DNA of 64,000 nt from Sphagnum magellanicum. Lineage: Eukaryota; Streptophyta; Sphagnopsida; Sphagnales; Sphagnaceae. The stretch covers positions 15,500,001 through 15,564,000 of the forward strand of contig CM038910.1 of assembly GCA_021904315.1 (NCBI GenBank), in the 5' to 3' direction. How positions within the stretch are numbered: position 1 is the stretch's first letter; each line of letters begins with the position of its first letter. The notes beneath the pieces are model-generated. The model was not told the DNA's origin and ran no database searches. It was given only the letters and a program-made list of their open reading frames with translations. Position numbers and translations under genes: made by a program. Below are positions 11,610 through 21,945 of the stretch, piece after piece.

Positions 11610-11717
11610 CAAGTACTTTAATGCTTCGTTCAGGCAGTCCTCAGGGCTTGTATGTACAAGTATAGATCAATGCAGTAACTTTGATATTCAATACATGGCT
11701 TACTCGATTAGCAAGCA

Positions 11718-11723
11718 AATAAA
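11718..11723 (+). promoter_or_regulatory. Probable poly(A) signal of PIGM
   Basis: A canonical AATAAA lies 109 bp after the PIGM stop codon, in the 548-bp gap between the two convergent genes. Nothing else is recognisable in that gap. Confidence 0.45.
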
Positions 11724-12157
11724 AGACATTGGTGCTTGGCAATGCAGAATCTTCTCCAAAATCCTAAACCTTAATTTCATTGTTCACCAGCCACATTTGG
11801 CATATGATGTTCTACAACTTCACACTTGCCACTGGTTGTCATGATATGGTAACTAAGCATTGAAGGTTGCAACCTGACTTCCTGGCAGGCTCAAATTTCT
11901 TCAAGCCCAAAAGTTTCCACATTCCAAGCTTTGGAACCCTTTCAAAGGTGTATAAACACATCCTCTATCATAAGGCTTCTCAAAATTAGGGCAGAATCCA
12001 AGAATCAATTGAACTCCAATTGTTGAAGAAATGAATATGGTATAGTATACACAGCAGAGAGTAGCATGAACTGGAAAAAGGCCTTGTTTTGAAACCTCTT
12101 ATTGGGTGTTCTTCATTCTTTCACGGCATTCCAAGTACCCATAGTGCTTGTTGGTCA

Positions 12158-13711
12158 TCACCTCAATTCCAACCCTGATGTCCACATCAGTGTACTGAAC
12201 TCAGAAAAGTTTAAAAACCCATCTTTGTCTGTATCAAACACCTCCATTGTTGAATTCACAAGCTGCAAGTACAAAATTGGATGCCTTAGGAACCAAAATA
12301 AACTCTCTTTGTTTCATTTCATTCACATAGAATTACAGAAAAGGAGCCATCATTGCTCATGATATTGGAAAATTACTTCATGCACTTCACACCTGTAGGA
12401 TGGGAGGAAATACAGGAAGCCAAAGCACATGACAAGTGGATTTTGTGATGATGGAAACAATAAATCGGGTTGTGAAAGATGATGAAGGGAATGTTCACAT
12501 CTCGTATCTGTGATATGTGACCAATGATCGAAGACAGTTGCAAATGAGCAGCTGCTTCAGACACTCAGCACTTTCATGTGGTATTTGGCATCAGAAGAAT
12601 GGGACCTGTTCCAACTGGGTCTTTGGGAGGGCTTGTCCGCAAGCAACTACCATGGCATCTGCAACCTCTGAACGAGAAATCTTCCCATCATGATCCGAGT
12701 CATAGAAGTTGTATAAAACTGCCCCATGTACAGCCCACAGATTTCTATCAATTACCTATAATTTCTGACATAACTACTCCCTTTAGGACAGAAACAAAGA
12801 GGTCATACTTGAGTCCCATGAGACACAGAAAAGCAGAGAGAATTATTTTGCTGACATGTTAAAACTTTGAGACAGAGTTGTTGACCTAAGGTGGAAAAGT
12901 ATCTAGGAATTTGAGGAAATAGTTGCATTTCACAAAGTGAAGGAACTTGCCGTTTCTGAACTGACACAGGAATGTGAATCAACACAGCAGATTAGTGAAT
13001 AGACACATGAGTTCATAGACTCAATGACTCTTTCAGAAATTTGGAAAGGATAGATGAAAACTGGGCAGGATATTCACCTTGAAGCTTCGCCTCAGGGGAT
13101 TTGATAGACCTGAATGCTGTGATCTCTTTGTGAATCTCATTGAAGCTTACAGTGCCATCCCCATCAGTGTCAACATATTTGAATAGACCCTCCGTACAAG
13201 GTGCTGGCCACACATACTAGGAAATCAGATATGAGGTACCATTGCCAAATCATAGGAAAAGTGAGAGATAAGGGTGGCAAAAGACAGAGAACAGAAACAG
13301 TGCACGTACAAGGGCCAAGCAGATCAGTAAACTGTTCTCGAGTCAAACGTGTATGGTCTTTGCCTGTCACCTTTCTAAACCTGTACTTAGCACGCAATTC
13401 CTCATGCCCTGACACTGCAACAAATGAAGGTAAATCTGTAGCCAAGAAAAACGAAAGCACCAACTTGTGTAAAAAAGAAGCTGATGTCTTCAACAACACC
13501 TAAGAATGAGCTTCAAAATGTGGCTTGTACAACCAGTAGGAAGTCACAGATTTAGGTATGAAAAGAACAGGGAACCAGGCCCCAGAAGCAGAAAGAGAGA
13601 CATCACAATCAATCCAAACCATTTAGTTCCAAAAGTGAAGTAGCACAGATGTGCAGGGTGAAGGAACTTACAGCTTCCAGGTTGGTGTAAGCAACTGCCA
13701 GTTCCACCCAT
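12158..13711 (-). CDS. Calcineurin-B-like four-EF-hand calcium sensor, putatively N-myristoylated
   Basis: Five coding exons (13672-13711, 13310-13414, 13078-13203, 12606-12718, 12158-12262) join in phase to 162 aa. Seen: start MGGTGSCL, matching the Met-Gly-x-x-x-Ser N-myristoylation pattern; a degenerate EF-hand 1 around residues 27-42 lacking acidic ligands; canonical loops DTDGDGTVSFNE (60-71), DSDHDGKISRSE (97-108) and DTDKDGFLNFSE (138-149). The loop spacings of 37 and 41 residues fit the calcineurin B/CHP/CIB group. Known: such proteins are lipid-anchored calcium sensors or regulatory subunits. The partner here is unknown. The start was chosen because the only upstream exon whose phase fits exon 2 carries this ATG; the ATG slightly upstream in another frame (13722-13724 region) would hit a stop after splicing. 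Plant CBLs are about 210 aa, so this is a shorter type. Confidence 0.85.
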
Positions 13712-13758
13712 GCTCTCTTACTATGTGTTCAGAGAGAGCACTCATGTCTAAATAGTCC
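13672..13758 (-). other. EF-hand gene: leader/first coding exon
   Basis: Minus-strand exon bounded by acceptor GGCAG|GGACT (first base 13758) and donor AGCT|GTAAGT (last base 13672). It holds a short leader, an out-of-frame ATG and then the MGGTGS start. It aligns, boundaries included, with the exon at 20033-20145 in front of the F-box gene. Confidence 0.75.
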
Positions 13759-15075
13759 CTGCCACAGACATCATTCCTTATGTCTCCTGTTATCTCCCCT
13801 CTCCACCTCCGCCTCAATACCTTGTAGATTTCAAGGTGTTACCAATGTGAATTACACCTGTCCAACTATATTCATATCTGTAGACCTTAGCCATGGACCC
13901 TGCAGCCAGAGTACAACAGATCTTCAGATTTCCTCACTTGAGTTGTGTCAGTTAACCCTCCAACAGTCACCATCCAAAACAGGTAGTAGCTCCGGATCCA
14001 CCTCATAATTGATCTGATTTCTTGGAAAAACATAAGGATGTTCATCAGCCTCAATTGATGGTGGCAGGCTGCATTTGATATCTCTGAAATGAGCAGGAGA
14101 GATTTTTTTGGCAAATGTCACGACTTTATTTGTGCTAGCAATTGCATGTGTAAAGGAACAGGAGCAGTTTGTGAGTGTATGGTATCATCAAGCCACATTA
14201 AGTGGGGGACAAATGTTTGAAAATGGTAGAGACAGTCACCAGGTTCAGATTCCTGCATTCAAGATATTTACAGATGTTCCGGACCTTGTCTGACCGCAAA
14301 GACCTACTCTTACAAATGCAACTCTGATGAACCTTCACAGCTAATGCTGAAGGACAATGGCAATGTCTGGTCATGTAGGGGTCAAAAGTGCTCTCCATGA
14401 GATTTGTCAACTCTAAAATGACTTCTGAAGATCCAGCATGAAGTTTCCTCATAAAGATGCACAGGGCTGACAATACTGGAAAGGTGAAACCTGTAGTGCA
14501 TGAAGCATTTGGCAGTGTAGTATTGCGACCTAGTCTTCATCATTGAGTTTTTTCTGTACCAGGTTTGAACCTGTGTTCTTAAACCAATATCCCACATCCT
14601 AACAAGGAGAGATAAAAGCTTTTACTGTGTACATTCGGTACAGATGCAGCAATTCAGGCATCTTTGATTGCATTTTTGACCTAATGCACACAACAGGTAT
14701 GAATTTGCTTGGAATTGCTTCATCATCGAAGCGAGTCTTCTTGTTGTCACAGGTCATCTGACAATGAAGAAGAGTTTGGCGAGCCAAGGAATTCAAGATA
14801 TTGTCTGTTGGAGCGGCAACAGCCACAGAAGGGCCTAACCTAACGCGGATCTAATACAGCTTAGGCAATTGGCTAACATCCAAAGGCAGATAACCACGAA
14901 ATTGAGTGCCAGAAGAGAAGGGCCCCAAGAAGAAGCTGAAGTCTCTTAAAAGAAAACCAGATTTTGGAAATGAAAGGCAGATCAAATGTACCTTAGCGGT
15001 CTTGCTAAAATGCTGAGCACTTAGCCCAAAGAAGCAGCTCCCAGGGACAAAAGTGCACGATAAAGATAACATCTC
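13759..15075 (-). other. EF-hand gene: leader intron and noncoding first exon
   Basis: A probable noncoding first exon ends at 14992 with donor CTAAG|GTACAT on the minus strand, followed by a ~1.2 kb leader intron down to 13759. The sequence around this donor (14970-15030) is similar to that at 20690-20745 before the F-box gene. The exon's 5' end is not resolvable; it lies near the (CA)n run. Short frames inside the intron look fortuitous. Confidence 0.55.
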
Positions 15076-15080
15076 CGCCT

Positions 15081-15103
15081 GCAAACACACACACACACAC
15101 ACA
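15081..15103. repeat. (CA)n microsatellite
   Basis: About ten CA dinucleotides, located at the probable transcription start region of the EF-hand gene. Confidence 0.9.
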
Positions 15104-15474
15104 AGCACGCACCAAAAGGCTTGTACCTTTGGAAGCTCAGAGAGAAGAGAAGAAAACGTCAAAATATTCGTCAATTCGGGATCATCTCTTGATTTACAGA
15201 AGCTATTCTGAAGACAAGGCGAGGGGGGAAACCCGTGGTTGTGATGTAGAAAGAAAGAAAACTGGAAAGATGGCGATGGCGCAATTGAGCAGCAGAGGCA
15301 CAAACACGACAATGATCACAGAGGCACGCATACAAAAAGAGAACGGAAGAGTTGCGAGGGCACACATCTTCCTCGTCTTTTTCATCTCTTTTGTTCTCGA
15401 CTTTCATCCAATCCCAAACTTTCTCATCTACATCTCATTCATTTCAAGTACATATTTTATTTCACCATACATTG

Positions 15475-16180
15475 CTCCTCAATTACATCCCATCCTTTCT
15501 TTGCATCCCACACTATTTTATTTGTAGGAGAATTGAGCCATTCCCAAGATAAGGGCCCACTTGCGGTGAACCCAAGGGCCCTTCTTTTGGGACTGCCCCG
15601 GTCTGAGGGGTGTTCCTGAAATAAGGGGCCAACTGTAGGTGGAGTTGAGGGGACCCTTATTTTGGGTATGCCCCAATCCAAGGGGTGTTCCTGGAATAAG
15701 GGGCCCCTCTAGGTGTAGTTGAGGGGACCTTTATTTTGGGAATGCCCCAGTCCAAGGACATTATGTGTTCATTTCGACTTACCTCCTCAACTGCATGCCA
15801 TCCTTTTTCATCCAAAGCATGTTATGTACGTTTCCACCTTCCTCCTGATTTGAACTCATCATTTCTTTGCATTCCATTTGAATTATGGTCCTACAATTTA
15901 AGCTTCCTCCTAAACAGGATCCATTCTTTCTTTGCATCCCATTCAAATTAGGGGAATGCAATTTGAGATTCCTCTGAAATTGCATCCGTACTTTCTTTGC
16001 ATCCTGTTGAAACTATTGACATGCAATTACAAGCTTCCTCCTAAATTACATCCATCCTTTCTTTGCATACCCATTGATCTTTTCTTTGCATCCCATGCAA
16101 ATTATGGACAGACAATTTTTGCTTCCTCCTTAAATTGCAGCTGTCCTTTCTTTGCATACCCATTGAAATTATGTGCGTGA
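15475..16180. repeat. Minisatellite, unit about 65-75 bp (TTTCTTTGCATCCC)
   Basis: The block CATCC(A/T)TTCTTTGCATCCCATT recurs near 15495, 15795 (diverged), 15860, 15920, 15980, 16050, 16080 and 16145. It is joined by a G/A-poor stretch ending in GCTTCCTCCT. One unit near 15495 is separated from the rest by the GGGG-rich array at 15551-15760, suggesting that array was inserted or amplified within it. Confidence 0.75.
15551..15760. repeat. 72-75-bp tandem repeat with GGGGTGTTCCTGGAATAAGGGG
   Basis: Three units start at AAGGG near 15551, 15623 and 15698. Each contains (A/C)TTTTGGG, then TGCCCC(A/G)(A/G)TC, then GGGGTGTTCCTG and AATAAGGGG. The first unit is the most diverged and the third is cut short at about 15760. 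No frame crosses all units. Confidence 0.8.
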
Positions 16181-16189
16181 GCTTTCCTG

Positions 16190-17620
16190 CCAGATTGGAT
16201 CCATTCGTTGTTGATACCAAAGAGCGCAGTTTGTGAATCCTGGAATAAAGCCTACTTGTAGGTGATAACTGTTGGGACATCTTGGGGGTTGCACACAATA
16301 TCAAGTCTCATCACAAGTGGCTTAATAATTGATAAGCAGCACATCAGACTTCATTCCTAAATCTTCAAATTCATGCTCTTGTTTGAACCATTTTCAGTTT
16401 TGAGCCTTTTCCACATATTCTAGCCTCTAACGTTTCTACCCATTTGACTATGATGGCTGCAATTGAAAGATATGACCATATATGGGGTTTGTAAGGGTAT
16501 ATCACCTTTACCTGTAAAGACTAAAGACCTGCTCCCACTTTTTTAGTGTAATCAGAGGGCACCTTACCCAGCATATTTTTTCCTGTGCTGTTTGCAGGGC
16601 GTTTCAAATATCGCAGTGCCTGCTTCCAAGCATTCAAAAAAGCAGGCATTCCATTTTTGAAATGCCTCGCATTTTTTTTCTGTTCTTTTCACCAGGTATC
16701 ACACAGAAGAGAATAGAAAAAAGCAAATTGGAGCAGGTCATCATGTGGCAAAGCCCATGGCCTCAGGCTTTACTGTACACAGAAGATCCCAACCTAGATG
16801 GTTTTCTGTATATAGAGAAAGAAACAAAGTATTGTTGGGTTGGGTCACATTTTGATATACCACCAATTATATAACCCCTTGTGTGGATAGATAATGAGTT
16901 TGGGTTACCCTTCTTCACGCAATTTAACCTTCAACCCAAAATAGATAAGATCTGAAATTGTTAGGATAACTTTCCAAGTTTCAGCTTGCAGTTTTCAAAC
17001 ATGACAAAAAATAACAGCAAATTGAGCTTCAAATCTAGTGCACATGGCATTGATGTTAAACTTATTTCAACTTCCCTAAACTTTAAAATATGATGGTCCC
17101 ATGCACTATAATATACATCTTCCCGTGACTTGAATAGGACGGTCACACATATCACACTACAATAAAAAGAGACCGTAAGAACAATAGGCAACATGGAGTG
17201 AACAAGTATTTTACCCAAATGTAAAGCACTCAGAAATTTCCTAGTGTATTTGGAGGGCACCTTAGATCCATGACTATCCCTCTTAGAAAAGAGGAGGCAT
17301 ACTACACCTACTCCTTAAGAGTGTGAGGGATCTTACACCTACTTATAGGTCAATGGATGGTTATGAAGCAGGGATGGTAAACCATTGTGCAAATGTGCAA
17401 CTAGAAAAGTTCAAAATGAAAATGTGTAAAGCAACTGGAACAAGCACACATATTGCTTGTACTCATGTGTACTAGTCTTTGAGATGACCAATAAATGAAT
17501 GGTAAGCATCACTAGAGGTCCATTATGCCACCTTGTATGTTACAGTATTCTAGTTAGGAATCACTAGATGTGGAGTCTCACGATCAACCAACCTGGATCT
17601 CAATACACTTAAGGTGATGT
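16190..17620. other. Intergenic, no gene seen
   Basis: About 1.4 kb between the minisatellite and the F-box gene stop codon. Frames on both strands are short and carry no recognisable motif. The 3' untranslated end of the F-box gene should lie in the upper part. Confidence 0.5.
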
Positions 17621-17623
17621 CTC

Positions 17624-19406
17624 CTAACATTGCACTATTGTGCATGCAGCACCATTTTTCATGTAAGGTGAATCAGGACCCCTTGACCACTCATGGGCTC
17701 GTGTGTCATAGATAAGCACTAAACCCTCCTTACAACCCCGGCCACTGCGTCCACTTCTTCGTAGAAGGTCATCAATTGACCCACCCACCTGCAGCATAAT
17801 GAGTGTCAGAACAACTCCAGAAAGAACAATTCTGCTTCTCAAGTTGTTACCAAAGAACCTATTGACCTTCAAAGGTTTTGTACCTGAACAACATACACAG
17901 AGCTCCCCATACTGGCACATGAGAATCTTAAATAGTTGTCAATGCGAAGAGGAGATGGGATTGGTGGTGGCTCAATCCGACTCCATGTGTCATCCTGGGT
18001 GTTGAATTTCCAGAGTGATAACTCAACAGCATGGCTTGAGAGCATGTATATACTTGGACCCATCACTGTGCAAGCAATAACACAGCCACCCATTGGAAGA
18101 GCTCTTGTCTTTTGCCATCCATTGGTTTTTGGATTGTAGGAATCCATTGATCTTATGTAAGCAAAGGGCTGCATTGATCGACTGAACATGGTACTAAATT
18201 TCACGCCCCCTATGACATAGAAGATGCCATTCACTGCTGCTCCCAAGCATCCATACCTCCTGCAAGAGGTGTCTGTCTCATTATGGTACCATAAACAAGA
18301 GCTCTGGAATCCTGGTTAATAGTAACCCTGAACAGACACTCGCAGAATGTGGACCTTGCAGGCAATTGCTGATGACATCTTGCTCTAACTTCTCCTCCCC
18401 TCCTATATTGCAGCAAATTTTTTCTTCAGAGCTTCAGCAAGCTTGGAAGAGACAAGATTCTTATTTCCTACCTAGATTTCCTAGGCAGCAGAAAACTATT
18501 CCTTCACCTTTTCTGACAACATGACAGCAATCATATCTTTGGACATGACATCTGAATACTTGTGAGGTGAAGGAAATTCATATTTCTGTCTTCCATCTGT
18601 TTCTATCAAAAACTAAGCTTTGGGAGGAATTCAGACATGAGTTTCTCAGTGCCATACCTGCGAGGCATGCTTGCAAGAGGTCTCCAAGAATCAAGCTCAG
18701 GGACATACTCTTCAGCATCAGCAATAGCATAACGAGCAGAGTCACTGTTGTTGGCACCGCCAGCAACCAAGATCCGGTCTGCAATCACACAACAAGCAAA
18801 TTTCTTTCGAGGGCAAAGCATTGGAGCTCCTCGCATGATCTGTTTTGTCCACAAGTCATATATTATTGTGCACTCCAGCCCCAAGGGTTTGCTCAAGCTT
18901 GCCAGAGCACCAAGGATGAAGATCCTGTGTTTGATGACAGCAGGCTGAGCATGCAGGAGTGCATGCTCATTGCTTTGATACTCAATCAGCCACTCATCCT
19001 CCACTATGGAATGTAGGGAGCAGAGCAGCCCAGCTCTCCAGCTTCCCCTCGATCTGCAGTATACAGCTGAAGAGAGACTGGTTCCAGCACCTCCAAACAG
19101 GAAAAGCATGCTCTCCACTCTCCCATTCCTTTGACGAAGCTCATAAAATTCACTGGATTGGACCACAGCTTGCCACTTCTTGCATACCATCATCACAGTG
19201 CAGATGGACGCTCGTGGCATGCGTGCCAGACAGTCCAGTAAGATGTCATCAGGAAGGGAAGAGATGGATAGAGATGGTGGTTTTGGTGTTAATTTCAGGT
19301 CTGCCATGGTTAGCCATCTTGGTGACCAACATCCATGCACCAAACTAAGAAAGCTGGTGGATGATGCTGGTGGTTTCCTCCTCAAGTCTGGCACTTGGTT
19401 TCCCAT
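17624..19406 (-). CDS. F-box/kelch-repeat protein
   Basis: Three coding exons (18658-19406, 17884-18259, 17624-17788) join in phase across GT-AG introns to 429 aa. Seen: F-box at about residues 48-92 (core LPDDILLDCLARMPRAS, then VCKKW); kelch blades with double-Gly strands ILVAGG, FYVIGG and VYVVQVGG, each followed by an aromatic/Trp element (LDSWRPLASMPRR, TNGWQKTRALP, HEWSRGPDSPY). Known: the F-box binds SKP1 in an SCF ubiquitin ligase and the kelch propeller recruits the substrate, which is unknown here. The ATG at 19406 has an in-frame stop just upstream (19415-19417) in the genomic sequence. An alternative start lies in a leader exon at 20076-20078: an acceptor at 19415 would join it in frame, adding 18 residues. 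No catalytic residues are expected. Confidence 0.9.
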
Positions 19407-20032
19407 TCCAAATGCTTATAACCAACATAAAGATCTGGAACTTGGAAAGAAGATGATTTTCAGGCTACCTCTTGAACCGCATCCCTTGGGTGTTTCATCT
19501 GGTCACTCATGCCATTCAGAAACAACCAATCAGGCAAGAATCAGCTCCATGAGCTTCAATCTTATGATACAGACCTTCTGTTTGTCTGAGTGAATCAGCT
19601 TCCGAACTTGGTAGTATCTTAGAACCTGTAAACAAGAACAACTGCGAGGGACTGTACGAGATAATTACAATACAACACTGATTCTTGTTCTTTCTTTGGA
19701 TTCTTTCAAAATGTGCCAATACAACACATTTTTCTTGGCAGTTTTCAAAGCTTTGCTTCCTTGCTGTGAAGATCATATTTATCTCTGAGAGGAACAAAAT
19801 GATCAACTCATCACATATAAAAAAGCACCCGATCTCATGAACACCTTCTGCAACTTGGATCAGTATCCAAAACCATGACTCAAATTCCAGTATGAAAAGA
19901 AAAATGTTCCCTCTAGAAGCAGCAGGGGAGGCATCAAATGAAACCAGAACCATTTATGGAGCATGAGAGTGTCAGTGCCAAATCAAAGATACTGTGGCAG
20001 AATGATGAAGCAGGGAGAAAGAAGAAACTTAC

Positions 20033-20145
20033 AGCCTTCAATGTGGTGTAAACATCTGCTGCTGCTGCTGCTAGCCATGGTCTCTCACTATGTGCTCCAA
20101 TGTTAGGTCACAGAAAGCACTCCTCATGTCTCTACATAAACTCTC
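20033..20145 (-). other. F-box gene leader exon, duplicate of the EF-hand first coding exon
   Basis: Bounded by acceptor CTGCAG|GAGAG and donor GGCT|GTAAGTTTC, matching the borders of the exon at 13672-13758. It carries an ATG (20076-20078) followed by five Ser codons (AGC repeat) and then Arg-Cys-Leu-His-His-Ile-Glu-Gly. This aligns with Ser-Cys-Leu-His-Gln-Pro-Gly-Ser of the EF-hand protein and ends in the same phase. It is either a leader exon or the true start of a chimeric F-box protein. Confidence 0.65.
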
Positions 20146-20278
20146 CTGCAGATGATGTCATTCCTGATGTGTCCTGTGATCTCTCCCCTCCTGCCTCTGT
20201 CTCCAATGAGGGTACCTAGTTTGGAAAATCAAGGGATGACCACTGCCATGTGTCTGAGAGCCAACCACATAAATCTAA

Positions 20279-20644
20279 GAGCATCCCCAGCGGTGCTCCG
20301 TATGTGACCCTGCACATTAAAATTGGCTAAAGAAAAAGCAAAACGTGTCATTTTGGCTCAGGAAAATGGTTTCAGCCAGCATATTTGCACAGTTTGCTAA
20401 GGATCGTAAAAGGCACAGCAAAGCTGTGCACCTGCGAGAGAAGAATGTAATAAATATGATCTGACTGCTGCTCCCTGTTTCAAATTGCCAAATCATAACG
20501 ATTGCTCCAGGTGGTTTGCAACTCTCACCTATCTGCAGTCTCAGTTCCAGTTTTATGGACGGGGTTGCAAAAAAGTAAATAACTAAACTTGGATGTGAGA
20601 AATATTTTTGCAGGGTCACATACTGAGCACCGCTGGGGATTCTC
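20279..20644. mobile_element. PIF/Harbinger-type MITE, 366 bp
   Basis: Terminal inverted repeats of about 35 bp begin GAGCATCCCCAGCGGTGCTC (left) and end GAGCACCGCTGGGGATTCTC (right). They continue inward with GTATGTGACCCTGCA and TGCAGGGTCACATACT. The element is flanked by TAA at 20276-20278 and 20645-20647, the 3-bp duplication typical of PIF/Harbinger (Tourist-like) elements. No transposase is present. It sits in the leader intron of the F-box gene and is absent from the matching EF-hand leader intron as far as I can see. Confidence 0.9.
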
Positions 20645-20704
20645 TAACTACTGCAAGACCTAATGCAGCTATTTGCAAAGCAATTGAAGGCAGATCAAAC
20701 ATAC

Positions 20705-20760
20705 CTCTTAGAAGAAGTCTCGCCAAAAATTGCTGAGCTCAAAGTTCAAGTTCGCATCTA
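20705..20760 (-). other. F-box gene noncoding first exon (duplicated)
   Basis: Donor AGAG|GTATGT ends at 20705. The sequence around it (CAGATCAAA..TACCT on the plus strand, then CTTG/CTCGC..AAAA.TGCTGAGC) matches 14979-15025 of the EF-hand leader. The 5' border is not resolved. Confidence 0.55.
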
Positions 20761-21034
20761 CCAGGATAGAAAAGGAGCTTTAAAAATGAACTGGCACACC
20801 AAATTCACCCCAGAGTCGCCCCCGAACTTTGGACGCTGAGAGAGAGAGTCCAAGCAAGCAAGCAAGCAGCTCCGAATTTTCTGTCACTTTATGTCCCCTG
20901 CATTTTTGAGCGCTGGCACATTGGCTTCTCAAACTGGTATTGCAGACCAGAAACAGGCCTGCGTACTCGAAGAACAAACGATGACAGAACAACACAGGCT
21001 ACAGTCCAAACAATAGCAGCAAACAAACAAAGAC

Positions 21035-21075
21035 ACGCATGCGCCCGCGCGCGCGCGCACGCACACACACGCGCT
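21035..21075. repeat. Alternating purine-pyrimidine tract (GC/AC)n
   Basis: ACGCATGCGCCCGCGCGCGC continues into GCACGCACACACACGCGC, almost perfectly alternating. It lies about 300 bp upstream of the F-box gene first exon. Such tracts can adopt Z-DNA; whether this one does so is not known. Confidence 0.85.
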
Positions 21076-21179
21076 CTCTTCTGTCGCGCTCTCTCGCTCT
21101 CGCTTTCGGGGAAGCGTACGCCTTAGAGATGAGGACATATTTTTCATCCAATTTTTGTGCAGTTGCTTCATGCCGGAAT

Positions 21180-21945
21180 CCTTTTTCCACTCAGAGAGTT
21201 TCTATAAATAGAAAGGAGAAAAAGAGGATAGGTATTACGAATCCTTTTTCATCCAAAAAAAATTATTTACATAAAAAAGAAAAGAAAAAAGGTATACTAA
21301 ACCTTTTTTCATCCAAAGAGTTTCTGTAGATAGAATGGAAAAAAAGAGGATAGGTATTACTAATCCTTTTTCATCCAAAGAGTTTATTTAAATTGAGAGG
21401 GAAAAAAAATATTACTAAGCCTTTTTCATCCAAGAAGTTTATTTGAATTGAAAATGACAAAAAGGTGGATTTGCTAATTCTTTTTTCCCCCAGGTGTATT
21501 AAATAAAAAAGGGGAAAAAGGATTAATTACTAAATCTTCTTTCAACCAAACTTCAAAGAATTTTAAATAGAAAAGGAAATAGAGGATTTACTAATCTTTT
21601 TTCATCCAAAGAGTTTATTTAAATTGAAAGGAGGAAAAAAAAATATTACTAAGACTTTTTCATCCAAGAAGTTTATTTGAATTGAAAATGAAAAAAAGGT
21701 GGATTTGCTAATTCCTTTTTTCCCAAAGTGTATTAAATAAAAAAGGGAAAAAAGGATTAAATACTAAATCTTCTTTCAACCAAACTTCAAAGAATTTTAA
21801 ATAGAAAAGGAAATAGAGGATTTACTAATCCTTTTTCATCCAAAGAGTTTATTTAAATAGTAAAGGAAAAAAGTGATTCACAATTCCTTTTCCATCCAAA
21901 CAGTTTATTTTAATAGAGAAGGAAGAAAAGGATTTTAGGAGGTCA
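21180..21945. repeat. Satellite-like array with ~232-bp higher-order unit
   Basis: Short subunits of about 55-65 bp, built as CTTTTTCATCCAAAGAGTTT plus a purine-rich linker (GAAAGGAAAAAAGG..TTACTAAT), follow each other. The same succession of four subunit types returns with TCATCCAAAGAGTTTATTTA at 21371, 21602 and 21836, spaced 231 and 234 bp. This shows a second level of amplification. The array separates the F-box gene island from AT-rich DNA. Confidence 0.85.

Noticed and set aside
14851..15527. Overlapping 132-153-codon frames on both strands near 15.2 kb
   Set aside because: They cover the promoter and leader of the EF-hand gene, include the (CA)n run and are rich in low-complexity Ser/Phe; no domain.
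19516..19953. 145-codon minus-strand frame between the F-box coding exons and its leader exon
   Set aside because: No EF-hand or other motif. It was checked as a possible remnant of EF-hand exons 2-5 after duplication and shows none; it is intron.
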